From assembly GCA_003388555.1 (NCBI GenBank), contig QQVD01000052.1, forward strand, positions 1-64,000: a stretch of DNA of 64,000 nucleotides. The letters are read 5' to 3'. The notes under the pieces are model-generated. The model saw only the letters and a program-made list of their open reading frames with translations, had not been told where the DNA came from and searched no databases. Both the position numbers and the translations under genes were made by a program. Numbering within the stretch: position 1 is the stretch's first letter; every line of letters begins with the position of its first letter. Below are positions 16,905 to 26,156 of the stretch, in pieces. The DNA comes from Acidobacteriota bacterium. Its GTDB lineage: Bacteria > Acidobacteriota > Thermoanaerobaculia > Multivoradales > Multivoraceae.

Positions 16905-19874
16905 ATGATCCGGAGCAGGCAGGTGAATCGAGAAACCGGAAGTCCGAGCCACGACCTCGACTGGCACGATCGGGTCGCCGACATCGTCGTCGAGGCGTCG
17001 GAGCTGCAGGCCGACGAGCGGGACGAGTACCTCGTGGCGGCCTGTGGCGACGATGCCGCGATGCTCGCCGAGGTGCGCTCCCTCCTCGACGAGGAGGCGA
17101 ACGCCGACGACGGTTTCCTCGCGGTGCCCGTGCCCGAGCGCCTCGGCGCGTCGCCGTATGCCCCGGTCGAGGGATCGGGTGAGGCGGAGTCGCGAGCGCC
17201 GGACAGAGTCGGCCCCTACCGCCTCGTCGAGCGCCTCGGTGCCGGCGGGATGGGGGCGGTGTTCCTCGCCGAGCAGACCGAGCCGGTCGAGCGTCGCGTC
17301 GCGGTCAAGCTGATCCGCGGCCTGCAGTCCGAGAGGGCGCGACGTCGGTTCCAGGCCGAGTGCCAGGCCCTGGCGCACCTCAATCACCCGAACGTCGCCT
17401 CGATGTACGAAGTGGGCTCAGTCGAGCACGGCGACGAGCCGCTGCCCTACATCGCGATGGAGTGGGTCGCCGGCAAGCCGATCCACCAGTGGTGCGACGA
17501 GAGACGGGACTCGCTGCGCCAGCGTGTGCGGCTGTTCCTCGGCGTCTGCGCAGGGATCGCGCACGCGCACGAGAACCAGGTGCTCCACTGCGATCTCAAG
17601 CCGAGCAACATCCTGGTCACCGAGGTGGACGGCGAGCCGCGCGCCAAGGTCATCGACTTCGGCATCTCCCGCGCTCTCGGTGACGGCTCGCCCAAGGCGC
17701 GCGCCAAGCGCTTGACCACGGACCTCTTCATGGGCTCGCCCCTCTACATGAGCCCGGAGGCCGCCGACACCGGCCGGCGTCGACACCTCGACACGCGCAG
17801 CGACGTCTACTCGCTCGGCGTGGTGCTCTACGAGCTGCTCTGTGGAGTCCTGCCCGTGGATCCCGACCAGCAGGTGGGGTGGGCGCTGCTCCACCGGGTG
17901 AACCAGCAGCAGGCCCCTCCCCCGAGCGATCGCCTGCGGGCCGTCGACGCACCTTCGCGCGAGGTGATCGCCGAGTGCCGTTCCACGAGCTCGCGCCGTC
18001 TCGCCTCTGCACTACGCGGCGATCTCGACGCGGTGGTGCTCAAGGCGATGTCGCCCGATCCCGCCGCCCGCTACGGTTCGCCCAGGGAGCTGGCGGCCGA
18101 TCTCGAGCGCTACCTGGCGCGCCAGCCGGTGACGGCGCGCCCGGCCCGCCCCGGCTACGTGCTCGGCCGCTTCGTGGTGCGCCGGGCGTCCGCCGTGGTC
18201 GCCGTGGGCGTGGTGATCCTGGCGCTGCTGGCTGGCCTGGTGGGCCGCACCCTCGAGGCGCGACGGGCCAACGAGGCGGCCAGGCAGGCCGAGGCGGCGT
18301 TGGCGGAGTCCGAGCAGGTGCGCGAGTTCGTCGTGCGCCTCTTCGACGCCGCCGATCCCGAGAGCGGCGGCCGGGGTACCACCGTCGAGGAGGTGCTCGA
18401 TCGTGGACTCGAGCAGCTCGAGACCGATCTCGTCGACCTGCCGCTGGTGCGCGCCGAGCTGTTGCTGACGATCGGCAGCATCTACGACAAGCTGGCGCTG
18501 TACACCCGCGCCGAGACGGTGCTGCGGCAGGCGCTGGAGCTGCGCCTCGCCGAGCTGCCTCCGGGACACGAAGAGGTGCTCGAGACGCGCGACTTCCTCG
18601 GCGTCCTGCTGCGCAAGGCGAGGAACTTCGAGGCCGCTGCCGAGCAGCTCGAGCTCGTCCTCGAGGGCAGGCTGGCGGATCCCGACGTCCACCCGGAGCG
18701 CCTGGCCCTGGCCTACTCCCATCTCGGCAACCTGCGCTGGGCCCAGGATCGTTTCGAAGCCGCCGAGGTCCACCACCGCGAGGCGCTGCGGATCCGTGAG
18801 GAGAACGACGTGCCGGCGGGGGCGATCGCGGAGTCGGCGAACAACCTCGGCGTGCTGCTCAACAGCCAGGGCCGCGACGAGGAGGCGTTGCCGTACCTCG
18901 AGCTGGCCGCCGAGAGGTTCGACGAGCAGTTCGGACCGCGGCACAACAGCACCGCGGCGGCGATCAACAACCTCGGCCTGGTGCTCCGCCGGACGCCGCG
19001 GTGGCGGGAGGCGCTCGACCACTTCGAGCGCGCCGGTGCGACGTGGAGCGAGCTGCTGGGGCGCGAGCACCCACGCACGCAGTTCGCTCTCCGCAACCGG
19101 CTCAGCGAGCTGCAGCGACTGCACCGCTGGCCGGAGGCGCTCGCGGCTGCCCGCGAGCTGGTCGAGGTCACCGTGGCGGTGGACGACGCTCTGGCGCAAC
19201 CGCGGGCACACCGGCTGCTGAGCACCGTCGAGCGCCTCTCCGGCGACGCCGAAGCCGCGGTGCGCTCGGCCGAGACCTCGGTGCGGCTGCACACCGAGCG
19301 GGTCGGGGCGGATCACGCGGCGACGCTGCGTGCCCGTCGGGTGTTGGCGCAGGCGCTGCTGGCGGCGAAGAGACCAGGCGCCGCGAGGAGCGAGATCGAA
19401 GAGGTCGTCGACCGGTTCGCCGCACTCTCCGGCGCCGCCGCCGACGAGACCCTGCTCTCCCTCTCGACGCAGGCCGAGATCTGGATCGCAGAGGGCGACA
19501 CCGAGCAGGCGGTCGAGCAGCTGCGCCAGGTCGTCGCGGCGCGCGAGGCCGAAGGGGGCTCGGGCCGATCGAGCCTCGCCTACGGCCGACTCGCCCTCGG
19601 CGAGGCGCTGACTGCAGCGGGGCGCAGCGGCGAGGCGATCGAGCTGCTCGAGCTGGCGCGGCAAGGGTTCGTCGCATTGCACGGCGAGCAGCATCCCAAC
19701 GTCGTCACGGTCGACGCGGCGCTCTCGCTGGCGTTGCAGGAGGACGGAGCGGTCGACCAGGCGCGGCAGGCCCTGTCGCGCGCGGTGCAGGCAGCGGCCG
19801 AGCTCTTTCCGGCGGGCGACGCCGACCTGGGGCGCTACCGCCGACGTCTCGCCGATCTCGCCGTCATCCCCTGA
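16905..19874 (+). CDS. transmembrane Ser/Thr protein kinase with TPR domain
   Basis: 989 aa. The Hanks-type kinase spans about 104-410: Gly loop LGAGGMGAVF (111-120), Lys135, catalytic loop HCDLKPSN with Asp230, and DFG 251-253. The usual HRD arginine is Cys here, so activation-loop control may differ. A transmembrane helix (about 425-447, VVAVGVVILALLAGLV) is followed by tetratricopeptide repeats to the end ('SANNLGVLLNSQGR', 'AINNLGLVLRRTPR'). An alternative GTG start at 16923 (residue 7) has GGAG seven bases upstream and may be the true start. It probably couples a periplasmic or protein-binding signal to phosphorylation; the nearby ECF sigma factor is a plausible partner. Confidence 0.93.
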   Translation: MIRSRQVNRETGSPSHDLDWHDRVADIVVEASELQADERDEYLVAACGDDAAMLAEVRSLLDEEANADDGFLAVPVPERLGASPYAPVEGSGEAESRAPDRVGPYRLVERLGAGGMGAVFLAEQTEPVERRVAVKLIRGLQSERARRRFQAECQALAHLNHPNVASMYEVGSVEHGDEPLPYIAMEWVAGKPIHQWCDERRDSLRQRVRLFLGVCAGIAHAHENQVLHCDLKPSNILVTEVDGEPRAKVIDFGISRALGDGSPKARAKRLTTDLFMGSPLYMSPEAADTGRRRHLDTRSDVYSLGVVLYELLCGVLPVDPDQQVGWALLHRVNQQQAPPPSDRLRAVDAPSREVIAECRSTSSRRLASALRGDLDAVVLKAMSPDPAARYGSPRELAADLERYLARQPVTARPARPGYVLGRFVVRRASAVVAVGVVILALLAGLVGRTLEARRANEAARQAEAALAESEQVREFVVRLFDAADPESGGRGTTVEEVLDRGLEQLETDLVDLPLVRAELLLTIGSIYDKLALYTRAETVLRQALELRLAELPPGHEEVLETRDFLGVLLRKARNFEAAAEQLELVLEGRLADPDVHPERLALAYSHLGNLRWAQDRFEAAEVHHREALRIREENDVPAGAIAESANNLGVLLNSQGRDEEALPYLELAAERFDEQFGPRHNSTAAAINNLGLVLRRTPRWREALDHFERAGATWSELLGREHPRTQFALRNRLSELQRLHRWPEALAAARELVEVTVAVDDALAQPRAHRLLSTVERLSGDAEAAVRSAETSVRLHTERVGADHAATLRARRVLAQALLAAKRPGAARSEIEEVVDRFAALSGAAADETLLSLSTQAEIWIAEGDTEQAVEQLRQVVAAREAEGGSGRSSLAYGRLALGEALTAAGRSGEAIELLELARQGFVALHGEQHPNVVTVDAALSLALQEDGAVDQARQALSRAVQAAAELFPAGDADLGRYRRRLADLAVIP

Positions 19875-19892
19875 GTCGCGCCGCCCGATGCC

Positions 19893-21149
19893 TCAGCGCC
19901 GACGGCGTACCGCCGCGCCGCAGCGCCGCAGGATCTGCTCGAGCAGCAGCGCCGAGGTGGCGAGGTTCAGTCGGACGTGCCCGCGCCCGGCATCGTCGTC
20001 GCGGGCGGCGAACTCCCTGCCGTCGCTGAAGGCGACCCGGGCCTCGCGCAGGAAGAAGTCGAACGGTTCTTCACCCAGCTCGAGAGCGCGGCAGTCGAGC
20101 CACATGAGGTAGCTGCCTTCGGGAGTGGTGGCGCGCGCCGCTGGCAGCTCCTCTGCGAGCAGGCCGAGCGCGAGCTCGCGATTCTCCCGCAGATAAGAGC
20201 GCGCCGCGCCGAGCCAGGTCTCGCAGCGCGGATCGGTCCAGGCGGTGATCGCCGCGGCGGAGTCGAGAGGGCCCGAGTGGCCGATCAGGTGGGGCGGCAG
20301 GGTGCGCTGACGCCGCTTCAGCTCGGGCGAGCCGAAGACGGCGACGGCGACGGTCAGCCCGGCGATGTTGAAGGCCTTGGTGGCCGAGCTGAGGGTCACG
20401 GTGCGGGCGGCGATCTCCGGCGCCAGGCTGGCGAAGGGAAGGTGTGGCGAGCGCTCCTCGTCGCGGTGCAGTGTGAGGTCGGCCCAGATCTCGTCGCTGA
20501 CCACGACCAGCCGGAAGCGCTCGGCGAGCTCCGCCAGGCGCTCGAGCTCGGCGCGTGTGAAGACGCGACCGCTCGGGTTGTGAGGATGGCTGAGCAGGAG
20601 CAGGCGGGGCGGCCTCGGGGCGCTGTCGAGGCGCCTCTCCAGATCGTCGAAGTCGATCTCGTGGTGCAGGGCCGGGGCGCCGCTTGGATCCATGCTCCGC
20701 CGCGCCACCAGTCGGCTCTCGATGCGGAGTCTGCCGGCACCGTCGACGGCCTGGTGGAAGGGGCCGTAGATCGGCGTCAGCAGCACGACCCCCTCGCCGG
20801 GCTCGCTGTGCAGCAGGATCTGCGAGTCCACTCCCTGCAGCACGTTGACCAGCGAGTAGACCGCGCCCGGATCCACCGTCCAGCCGTACCGCGCCTGCTG
20901 GCGCTGCACGAAGGCCTCACGCAGGCGCGGGTCGATCGGCAGCGGGGGGTAGCCGACGCCATCCACCTCGATCTGCTCGATCAGCGCTTCGCGGATCGCG
21001 TCGGCGATCGGGAAGTCCATCTCGGCGACCCAGCAGGGGAGCACGTCGCCGTCGTGATGGGTCCACTTGAGGCGCCGTCCGCGGCGCATGGCCGCTGCAT
21101 CGATGTCGCTCCAGCGCGCGTGCAGCGCCTGCCGAGCTGCCTGGCTCAC
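19893..21149 (-). CDS. MalY/PatB-type PLP aminotransferase / C-S lyase
   Basis: 418 aa, GTG start. Fold-type I PLP enzyme: SHPHNPSGRVF (187-197), Asp219 (VVSDEIWADL) and Schiff-base Lys258 (LSSATKAFNIAG). The N-terminal WVAEMDFP and GYPPLP segments are typical of the MalY/PatB branch, which cleaves cystathionine or cysteine conjugates by beta-elimination and can also transaminate. It is followed on the same strand by nothing further, and is preceded 33 bp upstream by the YtoQ-like gene, with which it may be co-transcribed. It ends convergently with the kinase gene, 18 bp apart. Confidence 0.9.
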   Translation of the reverse strand: MSQAARQALHARWSDIDAAAMRRGRRLKWTHHDGDVLPCWVAEMDFPIADAIREALIEQIEVDGVGYPPLPIDPRLREAFVQRQQARYGWTVDPGAVYSLVNVLQGVDSQILLHSEPGEGVVLLTPIYGPFHQAVDGAGRLRIESRLVARRSMDPSGAPALHHEIDFDDLERRLDSAPRPPRLLLLSHPHNPSGRVFTRAELERLAELAERFRLVVVSDEIWADLTLHRDEERSPHLPFASLAPEIAARTVTLSSATKAFNIAGLTVAVAVFGSPELKRRQRTLPPHLIGHSGPLDSAAAITAWTDPRCETWLGAARSYLRENRELALGLLAEELPAARATTPEGSYLMWLDCRALELGEEPFDFFLREARVAFSDGREFAARDDDAGRGHVRLNLATSALLLEQILRRCGAAVRRRR

Positions 21150-21182
21150 CGTCTGGTCACCACGCTGCCCGCTCGAGACCGC

Positions 21183-21647
21183 TCAGAGGCGACCGGCGAT
21201 CACGTAGTCGAGCAGCGCCACCACCTGCTCGGGCTCGCGCGCCACCGCCAGCGCCGCGGCGTCGACCTCCTTCAGGGCGTGGGTGTGCGCCTCGGGATGC
21301 AGGACAACGAGGGGTTTGCCGAGCGCCGCCGCGAAGCCGGCGTCGAAGGCCGCGTTCCACTGCTTGTACTTCTCGCCGAAGCGCACCACCACGACATCGG
21401 CGTCGCGCAGATGGGTGCGGGTGCGGATGGCGTTGACCTGGGCTCCCTTGTGGTCCTTCCAGAACGGCTGCTCCTCCTCGCCGAGGATCGCCACCCCGCA
21501 GTCGTCGCTCGCCGCGTGATCGGTCACCGGGGCGGTGCAACGCACCGGCAGGCCGCGCTCCCGCACGCCCTGCTCGATCCGCTCACGCCAGTCGGAGTGG
21601 ATCTCGCCGGCGAGATAGACGTTCCAGATCTTCGTCTCGTTGCTCAT
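21183..21647 (-). CDS. YtoQ-like protein (nucleoside 2-deoxyribosyltransferase-like fold)
   Basis: 154 aa. It has the N-terminal 'VYLAGEIHSDWRERI' pattern of the YtoQ family and a central 'LRDADVVVVRFGEKYKQWNAAFDAGFAAALGKP' region that resembles the nucleoside deoxyribosyltransferase fold. YtoQ proteins have no firmly established function to my knowledge. The gene is divergent from the F420-type oxidoreductase gene at 21798 and is probably co-transcribed with the MalY-like gene. Confidence 0.85.
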   Translation of the reverse strand: MSNETKIWNVYLAGEIHSDWRERIEQGVRERGLPVRCTAPVTDHAASDDCGVAILGEEEQPFWKDHKGAQVNAIRTRTHLRDADVVVVRFGEKYKQWNAAFDAGFAAALGKPLVVLHPEAHTHALKEVDAAALAVAREPEQVVALLDYVIAGRL

Positions 21648-21797
21648 GTTCGCACTCCGTGCCGCGGCCGCAGGGTAGCAGCAGGAGCGGCGACCGGGCA
21701 GCGTCCGGCTCGGCGTGGGGTTGGTCTAGCATCGACACTCGAGACGCCGGCCGTCGAGGAAGACGGCCTGCGGCGCCGACGATTCCAGGAGACTCCG

Positions 21798-22250
21798 ATG
21801 AGCCCCGAGCTGCCGCATCCGCCGATCGATCGCAATCTGCCTCAGTGGATCCAGGACCACCTGGCCCTCTACCACGAGAAACCCGAGGAGGGTCACCTCT
21901 GGAACGGCGTGCCGACCCTCCTGCTCACCACCGTGGGACGCAAGTCGAAGCAGCGCCGGCAGCTGCCTCTGATCTACGCCGAGGACGACGGGCGCTACGT
22001 GATCGTCGCCTCCAAGGGCGGTGCGCCCGAGCATCCCGCCTGGTATCTCAACCTGCAGGACGATCCCAACGTCGTGGTACAGGTCGCCGGCGATCGGTTC
22101 CAGGCCACCGCCCGCACTGTCGACTCCCGGGAGCGCGCCCGACTGTGGCCGAAGATGGTCGAGATCTGGCCGCAGTACGACGACTACCAGGAGAAGACGG
22201 ATCGCGAGATCCCGATCGTCGTGCTGGATCGCGCAGGCCGCGCCGGCTGA
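21798..22250 (+). CDS. nitroreductase/deazaflavin-dependent oxidoreductase family protein
   Basis: 150 aa, ATG with CAGGAGA upstream. The sequence 'PTLLLTTVGRKSKQRRQLPL' plus 'VIVASKGGAPEHPAWYLNL' and 'DREIPIVVLDR' is characteristic of the DDN split beta-barrel family, which binds F420 or flavin and reduces diverse substrates. It is a single-domain, cytoplasmic protein of normal length. The Coa1-like frame follows 45 bp downstream. Whether the host makes F420 cannot be seen here. Confidence 0.9.
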   Translation: MSPELPHPPIDRNLPQWIQDHLALYHEKPEEGHLWNGVPTLLLTTVGRKSKQRRQLPLIYAEDDGRYVIVASKGGAPEHPAWYLNLQDDPNVVVQVAGDRFQATARTVDSRERARLWPKMVEIWPQYDDYQEKTDREIPIVVLDRAGRAG

Positions 22251-22295
22251 GCCGCCGATCGACACTTCCGCAACACGGTCAGCGTAGGAGCAGCC

Positions 22296-22846
22296 ATGGC
22301 GAACGGACGACGCAGCGAAGGCGATTCGATCTTCCGCAGCCCGATGCTCTGGGGCGGCTGCGGCTGCTGCATCGGTTGCCTGCCCTTCCCATCGTGCTGG
22401 CGACCCTCGCCGGAGGCGGCGTGTTCTGGGGGATCCGCCAGAGCGGCATCCAACAGGAGGTGCTCGAGAGGGTGCGCGCGAGCACCGCGGTCGTCGAGCG
22501 GCTGGGGGAACCGATCGAGACGGGTTGGATGGTGCAGGGGTCGATCAGCGTGTCGCCGGGCAGCGGCGAGGCGGACTACTCGGTGCCCCTGAACGGGCCG
22601 GAAGGCGCCGGGCGGGTGTTCGTGGTGGCGGAACGCCGCGGTGGAGAGTGGGTCTTCTTCGAGCTCTACGTCGAGATCGAGGGCAGCGGCGAGCGCATCG
22701 ACCTGCTCACCGCCGACGGCGGCGCTGGCTCGTTGGCTCCGGATCCTTCGCCGACCGAGGAGAAGGTGGTGCTCTCACCTCCTGGCGGCTCGTGGGGGGC
22801 GCGATCCGGTGCCGCCTCTCCGTGCTTCCTACGGCACGGCGGATGA
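22296..22846 (+). pseudogene. Coa1-like cytochrome oxidase assembly protein, frameshifted
   Basis: The ATG with AGGAG five bases upstream starts a frame encoding a Cys/Gly-rich leader (WGGCGCCIGCL). Around 22383-22395 the coding sense jumps by -1 into a frame that continues as PIVLATLAGGGVFWGI, the membrane helix, and then as the Coa1/DUF1783 pattern 'GWMVQGSISVSPGSGEADYS', 'FVVAERRGGEWVFF', to a stop at 22846. One base missing in the C-rich stretch TGCCTGCCCTTCCC would explain it. This may be a sequencing or assembly error, or a real lesion. Related proteins are small single-pass membrane proteins. The stop overlaps the start of the next gene. Confidence 0.7.
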
Positions 22847-24813
22847 TGGGTCGTGGGCGGCGGGTCGGCCTGGCCCTGGCGCTCGTGCCGCTGGTGCTCT
22901 CCGCCTGCGGACCGGCCGGGCAGGGCGGGTCGAAGTCCTCCGCCTCGCCCGGTGGCGACCCGGCAGCGTCAGCGCTCCGCGAGCTCTACGGGAAGCAGCA
23001 GGCGCAGATCCCGATGCGCGACGGCGTGACGCTGAACACCGAGATCTACGCGCCGCTGCCCGGAGGGCCGCTCGGCGCTGGACCGTGGCCCCTCCTGCTG
23101 ACCCGCACGCCGTACGGCCTGTCGCACGACGACGACGGCTTCCACCGCGCGCTGTCGACCTCCTACGCCGAGCTGGTCGGTGACGGCTACGTCTTCGTGT
23201 TCCAGGACATTCGCGGCCGCTACGGATCGCAGGGAGAGTTCGCCATGCTGCGCCCACCCCGCGCCTCGAGCGGCGCCGCGGTCGACGAAGCGAGCGACAC
23301 CTTCGACACGATCGAATGGCTGCTTCCGCACGTGCCTGGCAACAACGGCAGGGTGGGCATGCTCGGCATCTCCTACGGCGGCTGGCTCACCGCCGTGGCG
23401 ATGCTCGACCCGCATCCTGCGCTGACGGCGGCGTCGCCCCAGGCCTCTCCCGCCGACATGTTCCTCGGCGACGACTTCGCGCACAACGGTGCCTTCCGAC
23501 TGAGTCCCAGCTTCGGATATGTGGCGCTGATGGAGAGCGGCCGGGAGAACGCGCCCTTCGACTTCGACCAGTACGACGTCTACGAGTGGTATCTCGAGAT
23601 GGGGCCCTACTCGAACGTCGACCGCGTCTTCGGCGAGCCGAAACCGACGTGGGAGCTGTTCATGGACAACCCGAGCTACACCGACGCCTGGAAGGCGATC
23701 AGCCTGCTGCCGGTGCTGGCGCGGGTGGAGGACGTCGAGGTTCCCGCGCTCCACGTCGCCGGGTGGTGGGATGCCGAGGACTTCTTCGGTCCGCTGGCGA
23801 TCTACCAGGGGCTCGAGCCTCACGATGCGCGGCAGGTCTCTCACCTGGTCGTTGGTCCCTGGCGACACGGTGGCTGGGCGCGCGGCGACGGCGCCAGCCT
23901 CGGTGCCATCGAGTTCGGCAGCAAGACGGCGGAGCACTACCGTCGCGAGATCGAGCGGCGCTTCTTCGCCCACCACCTGCACGGTCCCGCCGACGCCCGC
24001 GGCGCAGACGAGACGGAGGGCTGGAGCGGCGCCGAGGCGATCGTGTTCGAGACCGGCCGCAATCGTTGGCGCACCTTCGATGCCTTCCCTCCGAAAGAGT
24101 CCGAGACGCGCAGGTTGTACCTGCATCCAGGCGGCAGCCTCGGCCTGCAACCGGGCGCTCCGGATGGCGCTCCACCGTACGACGAGTACATCTCCGATCC
24201 CGCCGATCCAGTGCCCTACATGCCGCGACCGATCCCGGGCTTCTGGCAGGGTGGCCAGGCGCTGTGGAAGGTCACCGACCAGCGCTTCGCCGACCACAGG
24301 CCCGACGTCCTCAGCTGGCAGGGGCCGCCTCTGGAGGAGGACCTGACGGTCTGCGGCGACGTGCGGGTCCATCTCGTCGCTTCGACCAGCGGCGCTGACA
24401 GCGACTGGATCGTCAAGTTGATCGACGTCTACCCGGAGCAGCTGCCGGAGAACGGACCGTACGCCGCCGAGATGGCCGGCTTCCAGCTGATGGTCGCAGA
24501 CGAGGTGTTCCGGGCCCGATTCCGCGACTCCTTCGAGAATCCCTCCCCGGTGCCCGCCGGCGTGCCGCTGGCATACGACTTCTCGCTCGGAGCGCGATGC
24601 CACACCTTCCTCGCCGGACACGCGCTGATGGTCCAGGTGCAGTCGACCTGGTTCCCTCTGATCGGGCGCAACCCGCAGACCTGGGTGGAGATCCCCGAGG
24701 CGGTGGCTTCCGACTACCGACCGGCGACGCAGCGCATCTGGCGTGATCCCAGCGGCGCTCCGGACCGGGCGAGCTTCCTCGAGCTGCCGGTGCTCGGGAA
24801 CGCGGAGGAGTGA
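22843..24813 (+). CDS. CocE/NonD family hydrolase, predicted lipoprotein
   Basis: 656 aa from the ATG at 22843, which overlaps the stop of the preceding Coa1-like frame. The signal peptide ends in a lipobox LSAC with lipidated Cys22. The alpha/beta-hydrolase domain has the family signatures 'QDIRGRYGSQGEF' (121-133), nucleophile Ser177 (GISYGG), Asp in 'GWWDAEDFFG' and His in 'GPWRHGG'. A C-terminal beta-sandwich (X-Pro dipeptidyl-peptidase C-domain-like) follows. The family cleaves acyl esters (cocaine esterase, glutaryl acylases) or X-Pro peptides; the substrate is not predictable. Envelope-anchored location is likely. It converges with the renalase-like gene 22 bp away. Confidence 0.93.
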   Translation: MMGRGRRVGLALALVPLVLSACGPAGQGGSKSSASPGGDPAASALRELYGKQQAQIPMRDGVTLNTEIYAPLPGGPLGAGPWPLLLTRTPYGLSHDDDGFHRALSTSYAELVGDGYVFVFQDIRGRYGSQGEFAMLRPPRASSGAAVDEASDTFDTIEWLLPHVPGNNGRVGMLGISYGGWLTAVAMLDPHPALTAASPQASPADMFLGDDFAHNGAFRLSPSFGYVALMESGRENAPFDFDQYDVYEWYLEMGPYSNVDRVFGEPKPTWELFMDNPSYTDAWKAISLLPVLARVEDVEVPALHVAGWWDAEDFFGPLAIYQGLEPHDARQVSHLVVGPWRHGGWARGDGASLGAIEFGSKTAEHYRREIERRFFAHHLHGPADARGADETEGWSGAEAIVFETGRNRWRTFDAFPPKESETRRLYLHPGGSLGLQPGAPDGAPPYDEYISDPADPVPYMPRPIPGFWQGGQALWKVTDQRFADHRPDVLSWQGPPLEEDLTVCGDVRVHLVASTSGADSDWIVKLIDVYPEQLPENGPYAAEMAGFQLMVADEVFRARFRDSFENPSPVPAGVPLAYDFSLGARCHTFLAGHALMVQVQSTWFPLIGRNPQTWVEIPEAVASDYRPATQRIWRDPSGAPDRASFLELPVLGNAEE

Positions 24814-24835
24814 CCCGGCGCTACGGCGGGGATGG

Positions 24836-25957
24836 TCAGGGGGCGTCCGATCGCCGGACGGCAGTCAGGATGGCGGTGGCGATCGACAGACCGCTGAGGA
24901 AGGCCCCTTCGACCCGAGAACCGGCGCACCAGTCGCCGCAGAGACCGAGCCTGAGCTGCTCGTCCCAGAGAGAGCCACCGTCGAGGGGATCGTCGGCCAT
25001 CGAGTAGCGCCAGCGGTGGGCCGCCACCGGTGGGCGCCCTGCCGCCAACTCGGTCGCGTCCTTGTCCCGGAACCGACCGGGATCACCAGTGCTCCGTCCA
25101 GCGACGTGCTCGAAGGTCTCGATGAGGGCGCGGCAGACGTCGGCTGGATCGTCGTCGAAGTGTGCAGAGCTCCATTCGGGTCCGGCGTGCAGCACCCAGG
25201 ACTCGGCGCTGGGGCGTCCCGGCTTCGACGAGTCCCGCGCCACCCAGCGCAGTGGACCGGCATCGACGAAGGCGCCGTCGAACGGCAGATCCAGCGGCTC
25301 GGCGACGCCGAGCATCACTGCCCAGCAGGGCTGATGACACACCGCGGCGGCGTGCGATCGCAGGTCTGGCGCCAGGTCGAGCAGCTGCGCCGCCTGTTCC
25401 GCCGGCAGGGCCAGCACCAGGTGCTGGAAGGGGCCGTCGACGCGCATCTCGTCGGTACTGTGCTCGCCGTTGGTGGTGGCTTCGCTGATCACCATCCAGC
25501 CGGCGTCAGTGCGATCGAGGCCGACCACCCTGCGGCGCCGCCGCAGCTCGAGGCCGTTCGCCACGTGCTTGCACAACGCGGTCATGCCCGGCGTCGCGAC
25601 GAATCGCGGCTCGCTCGGCTGCAGGAGCTCCAGACCGGAGAGGCCTTGCGGGCGCTGGCCGTCGAGACGCAGCGAGGCGAGCCGCAGCGGCCACTCCGCA
25701 ACCACTCCGTCGCGGATCCAGCGCGGCAGCCGTTCCCGGGTGCGCGGGTCCCGGACAGTGAAGTACTGCGCTCCGAAGTCGAACTGGTGGGCGCCGTAGC
25801 TGCGTCGGGCCATCCGCCCTCCGGGGCCGCGTGACTTCTCGAAGACGACGACGTCGAGGCCGTGATCGGCGAGGGTGCGGGCGGCGGTGACGCCGGCGAG
25901 GCCGGCGCCGACGACGGCCGTGCCGCGCGCGCCGCGACGGACGTAGTTCTGGACCAT
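24836..25957 (-). CDS. FAD-dependent amine oxidase-like protein (renalase-like)
   Basis: 373 aa. N-terminal Rossmann GAGLAGVTAA (17-26), then 'VVVFEKSRGPGGRMA' and the renalase-type segment 'FDFGAQYFTVRD'. The C-terminal FAD segment is 'LGLCGDWCAGSRVEGAFLSG'. Bacterial renalase-like enzymes oxidise dihydronicotinamide isomers; other relatives oxidise amines. It is a cytoplasmic single gene, divergent from the membrane glycosyltransferase (199 bp between starts), and I saw nothing tying it to the amine cluster. Confidence 0.88.
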   Translation of the reverse strand: MVQNYVRRGARGTAVVGAGLAGVTAARTLADHGLDVVVFEKSRGPGGRMARRSYGAHQFDFGAQYFTVRDPRTRERLPRWIRDGVVAEWPLRLASLRLDGQRPQGLSGLELLQPSEPRFVATPGMTALCKHVANGLELRRRRRVVGLDRTDAGWMVISEATTNGEHSTDEMRVDGPFQHLVLALPAEQAAQLLDLAPDLRSHAAAVCHQPCWAVMLGVAEPLDLPFDGAFVDAGPLRWVARDSSKPGRPSAESWVLHAGPEWSSAHFDDDPADVCRALIETFEHVAGRSTGDPGRFRDKDATELAAGRPPVAAHRWRYSMADDPLDGGSLWDEQLRLGLCGDWCAGSRVEGAFLSGLSIATAILTAVRRSDAP

Positions 25958-26156
25958 GGGGACTCGGAAGGGGAAGGCAAGGGAGGAGGTGGCTGCCTCG
26001 CGAGAGGCCAGTCGAGAGCGTCATTCTCCCCGATCCTCACCCCGCTGGAGCGGTCGGCTGGAAAACGGCGACCGGTCGGTGCCGGGGGTCGGTGTCCGGA
26101 CCGGACGCGGACCCGCCCCGTCCTCGGGCGGCGGGAGATAGGGTTGCCGCGCACCC

